From: an uncultured Collinsella sp.
GTDB taxonomy: Bacteria > Actinomycetota > Coriobacteriia > Coriobacteriales > Coriobacteriaceae
Length of the DNA: 6,869 nt
Assembly (NCBI GenBank): GCA_958418185.1
Contig: CATZEP010000069.1
Coordinates: 1-6,869 of the forward strand
Reading direction: 5' to 3'
The position numbers were made by a program, and so were the translations under genes. The first letter of the stretch is position 1. Each line of letters begins with the position of its first letter. Shown here one piece after another: positions 4,498 to 6,869 of this stretch. The notes under the pieces are model-generated. The model saw only the letters and a list, made by a program, of their open reading frames with translations, was not told where the DNA came from and did no database searches.

Positions 4498-5268
4498 CTA
4501 TAGCAGCCCAAAATGCTTCGCGGCGTTATAGATCCCGTCGTCGTCCACGGCGCTCGTCACATAGGTCGCCGCGGCCTTCACGGTGTCCTGCGCGTTACCC
4601 ATGGCCACGCTCGTGCCCACGGCGGAAAACATCGACAGGTCGTTCTCGCCGTCGCCAACAGCAATCGCTTCGCTCGCGTCGATGCCCAGGCGCTCCAGCG
4701 TCGCCGCCACGCCCAAGTCCTTGCCACCGTTGGCCGGGATAATGTCGCAGAACAGGTCACACCAGCGCGTAGTGAGCGAATGCGACACCACATCGGTCAC
4801 GATATGCTCGTCGGCCGGGTCCACAAAGGCGCAAAACTGGTAGACCGGCGCGTCAAAGGCGTGCTCAAACGGCTCCTCGTGGTAGACGATTCCCGCGTTG
4901 TTGCCGGCCGCCACCACGCGCTTGGACAGACGGTTCACAAACGAGTTCTCGCCCTGCATGCACAGCGAGTCATAGCGTCCCTGCGCCACCTGGTCCACAA
5001 TCACCGCAACGTCGTCCGGATCGATCGGGCAGCTGCGATAAACGCCCTTGGCATCAAAACAATGCTGGCCCGAAAGCGTAATGTACGCATCCCATCCCAA
5101 GTCGAACAGCCAATCCGGCATCTGGTAGGTCGGGCGGCCCGTGGCAATCACGCACGCAATCCCCTGCTCGCGAAAGCTGTCGAGCACCTGCTGCGCCGAC
5201 GCCGGAATCTGGTGGGTCTTAAAGCTCAGCAGCGTGCCGTCGATATCGAAAAACGCGGCCTTAATCAT
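4498..5268 (-). CDS. Cof-type HAD-superfamily (class IIB) phosphatase
   Basis: A cytoplasmic Mg-dependent hydrolase (256 aa) of the Cof/YbiV-type HAD group, which dephosphorylates sugar phosphates, nucleotides or cofactor intermediates. Motif I is FFDIDGT, with nucleophile D8 and acid/base D10. Motif II is IATGR (T43). Motif III is K183 in GGKDLG. Motif IV is GDGENDLSM (D206, D210). The region between motifs II and III, about residues 80-175, is the alpha/beta cap that defines class IIB and sets substrate choice. The length is usual for the family. The start, directly before the FFDIDGT strand, is standard. A GGAG element lies inside the last codons of the upstream ABC-F gene, whose stop is only 6 nt away, so the two are co-transcribed and perhaps translationally coupled. 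The substrate cannot be predicted. Stop TAG at 4498-4500. Confidence 0.93.
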   Translation of the reverse strand: MIKAAFFDIDGTLLSFKTHQIPASAQQVLDSFREQGIACVIATGRPTYQMPDWLFDLGWDAYITLSGQHCFDAKGVYRSCPIDPDDVAVIVDQVAQGRYDSLCMQGENSFVNRLSKRVVAAGNNAGIVYHEEPFEHAFDAPVYQFCAFVDPADEHIVTDVVSHSLTTRWCDLFCDIIPANGGKDLGVAATLERLGIDASEAIAVGDGENDLSMFSAVGTSVAMGNAQDTVKAAATYVTSAVDDDGIYNAAKHFGLL

Positions 5269-5274
5269 CCTCGC

Positions 5275-6867
5275 CTACTCCTCGCCCTCGAGCTTCTCGC
5301 TCGCCTCGAGCCACGCCATCTCCAGCTCGTCCATGGCGGCGTGGGCCTCGTCGATCTTTGCCTGCTGCTCGCCGAGCGCCGTGTAGTTGGTGGGGTCGAC
5401 CTGTGCCATCGCGGCCTCGGCCTCCTCCACGCGAGCGCGCTGCGTCTCCATTTTGCGCTCGAGCGAGCTCACCTCGCGGCGGAGCTTCTGGCGTTCGGCG
5501 TTGGAAAGGCCATTGGGCTGGCCACTCGATTTGGGCTTTTCGGCCGCAGCCGCCGCGGCACCGGTGTCGAATGTGCCGGTCTTGGCGCTCGGCGCACCCA
5601 CGGGCTCGCCCTCGGCGGTGGCGTTGCGCAGGCGTAGGTACTGGTCGACGCCGCCGGGCATATGCGTCAGGTGGCCGTCGAGCAGCGCCCACTGCTGGTC
5701 GGTCACGCGCTCCATCAAGAAGCGGTCGTGCGTCACCAGGATCAGCGTGCCGGGCCAGCCGTCGAGCAGGTCCTCGACAATCGCGAGCATGTCGGTATCC
5801 AGGTCGTTACCGGGCTCGTCCAGGATAAGCACGTTGGGCTCGTCTAGAATCGTCAGCAACAGCGACAGGCGACGGCGCTGGCCGCCCGAAAGATCGCCGA
5901 TGCGGCTCCAGAGCTGCTGTGTCGTAAAGCCCAGGCGCTCGCAGAGCTTCTCGGGCGAAGTCTCCTTGCCGTCGATGACATAATACTTCTTATAGTTGCC
6001 GAGCACCTCGCGGATCGTGTCGCCCATGTAGGGTTCGAGCTCCTCGAGCTGCTGCGACAGCACGCCAAAGCGTACTGTCTGGCCAATCTTCACACGGCCG
6101 CGCGTGGGTTCAATCTTGCCCTGGATCACGTCGAGCAACGTCGACTTGCCAGCGCCATTTTCGCCCAAAAGGCCATAGCGGTCGCCCGCGCCGATGAGCC
6201 AGGTCACGTCGGAGAGCACCTGCTTGGGCGCGCCATCGGTATCCGCATAGCCGGCGTCCACGTCGACCACGTCGATAACCTGCTTGCCCAGGCGGCTCAC
6301 CGCCAGGCGCTTGAGCTCCAGCTCGTCGCGCACGGGCGGTACGTCGGCGATGAGCTCGCGAGCGGCATCCACGCGAAACTTGGGCTTGGTGGAGCGCGCC
6401 TGGGCACCGCGGCTCAGCCACGCAAGCTCCTTGCGCGCCATGTTGCGACGGCGCTCCTCGGTGACGGCGGCCATGCGATCGCGCTCCACGCGCTGCAGGA
6501 TATATGCGGAGTAACCGCCCTCGAAGGGATCGACCTGGCCGTCGTGGACCTCCCACATGCTGGTGCAGACCTCGTCCAAGAACCAGCGGTCGTGCGTGAC
6601 CACGAGCATCGCGCCCTGGCCGCGCTGCCAGCGGGCCTTTAAGTGACGCGCGAGCCAGTTGATGGTGCGCATGTCCAGGTGGTTGGTGGGCTCGTCGAGC
6701 ATAAGCACGTCGTAGTCGCCGATCAGCAGGCGCGCAAGGTCCACGCGACGGCGCTGGCCGCCCGAGAGCTCGCCCACCGTGCCCTCCCAGGGCACATCGC
6801 TAATTAGACCGGCCAAGATCTGGCCCGTACGAGGGCTCGAGGCCCACTCGTACTCGGGCGTGTCACC
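5275..6867 (-). CDS. ABC-F family ATPase, Uup-like (5'-truncated by window edge)
   Basis: A soluble twin-ATPase protein of the ABC-F group, whose members act on ribosomes or DNA-associated processes rather than in transport. The frame is open to the window end. TTG at 6814-6816 is an internal Leu preceded by 17 in-frame codons ending SSPRTGQI, so the N-terminus and the first Walker A lie outside. Numbered from that Leu: first-domain signature ELSGGQ (16-21), Walker B LDEPTNHLD (40-48) and switch H75. The linker (about 100-155) is rich in Arg, with WLSRGAQARSTK. The second domain has Walker A GENGAGKST (218-226), LSGGQ (309-313), Walker B ILDEPGNDLD (331-340) and H363. An Ala/Pro-rich spacer (about 400-440) leads to a C-terminal coiled coil (about 440-510). 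The linker, NDLD in domain 2 and coiled-coil tail are Uup-like features, as opposed to antibiotic-resistance ABC-F proteins. No membrane segments. Followed by the HAD gene 6 nt later. Confidence 0.92.
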   Translation of the reverse strand, partial: GDTPEYEWASSPRTGQILAGLISDVPWEGTVGELSGGQRRRVDLARLLIGDYDVLMLDEPTNHLDMRTINWLARHLKARWQRGQGAMLVVTHDRWFLDEVCTSMWEVHDGQVDPFEGGYSAYILQRVERDRMAAVTEERRRNMARKELAWLSRGAQARSTKPKFRVDAARELIADVPPVRDELELKRLAVSRLGKQVIDVVDVDAGYADTDGAPKQVLSDVTWLIGAGDRYGLLGENGAGKSTLLDVIQGKIEPTRGRVKIGQTVRFGVLSQQLEELEPYMGDTIREVLGNYKKYYVIDGKETSPEKLCERLGFTTQQLWSRIGDLSGGQRRRLSLLLTILDEPNVLILDEPGNDLDTDMLAIVEDLLDGWPGTLILVTHDRFLMERVTDQQWALLDGHLTHMPGGVDQYLRLRNATAEGEPVGAPSAKTGTFDTGAAAAAAEKPKSSGQPNGLSNAERQKLRREVSSLERKMETQRARVEEAEAAMAQVDPTNYTALGEQQAKIDEAHAAMDELEMAWLEASEKLEGEE

Positions 6868-6869
6868 GA

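Noticed and set aside
4513..5637. A 374-codon plus-strand open frame across the HAD and ABC-F genes
   Set aside because: It is antisense to two genes with full motif sets, is Arg/His/Leu-rich and has no domain or ribosome-binding site.
6814..6816. TTG as the start of the ABC-F gene
   Set aside because: It falls shortly before the first LSGGQ signature with no Walker A ahead of it, and the frame continues upstream to the window edge.

Overview
The window is GC-rich bacterial chromosome, about 6.9 kb. It carries six protein-coding genes, two of them cut by the window edges. I see no RNA genes, CRISPR arrays, prophage or transposase genes. Codon use, TAG stops and gene style would fit a high-GC Actinomycetota gut anaerobe such as a Coriobacteriia (Collinsella-like) species. 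That is an impression from gene style; no marker gene in the window proves it.

Layout, left to right. (1) Positions 2-598 (+) hold the 3' part of a DEDDh-type 3'-5' exonuclease gene, followed at 698-732 by a strong intrinsic terminator. (2) Positions 840-3615 (+) hold a three-gene heavy-metal efflux cluster. It consists of an ArsR/SmtB metal-sensing repressor (914-1282), a free-standing 72-residue heavy-metal-associated (HMA) protein (1346-1564) and a P1B-type Zn/Cd/Pb-exporting ATPase (1663-3615). A near-consensus promoter sits in front of the repressor gene. A perfect 22-bp inverted repeat made of two ArsR-type operator boxes overlaps it, and a third copy of the box lies just before the ATPase. 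(3) Positions 3616-3894 are gene-free and contain a long, nearly uninterrupted palindrome of about 127 nt (3632-3758), then G/T-rich sequence with a smaller hairpin. (4) Position 3895-4284 (-) is a DtxR/MntR-family metal-dependent repressor converging on the efflux cluster. Its upstream region (4285-4497) holds candidate operator palindromes and a two-copy imperfect tandem repeat. (5) Positions 4498-6867 (-) are a two-gene unit: an Uup-like ABC-F ATPase, 5'-truncated by the window end, followed after 6 nt by a Cof-type HAD phosphatase.

How it works together (inference): excess Zn(II), Cd(II) or Pb(II) would bind the ArsR-type repressor and release the operators. This would induce the HMA protein, a likely metal chaperone or detached sensor domain, and the ATPase, which pumps metal out. 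The ATPase has no N-terminal HMA domain and carries a run of ten Lys/Arg residues instead, so the separate HMA protein probably replaces the missing domain. The adjacent DtxR/MntR-type regulator makes this a metal-homeostasis neighbourhood, but nothing shows that it controls the efflux genes.

I do not see a clearly new biological system. The most interesting material is the operator architecture of the efflux cluster, the split HMA/poly-lysine ATPase arrangement, the long palindrome at 3632-3758 and the mixed metal-site residues of the DtxR/MntR-type protein.
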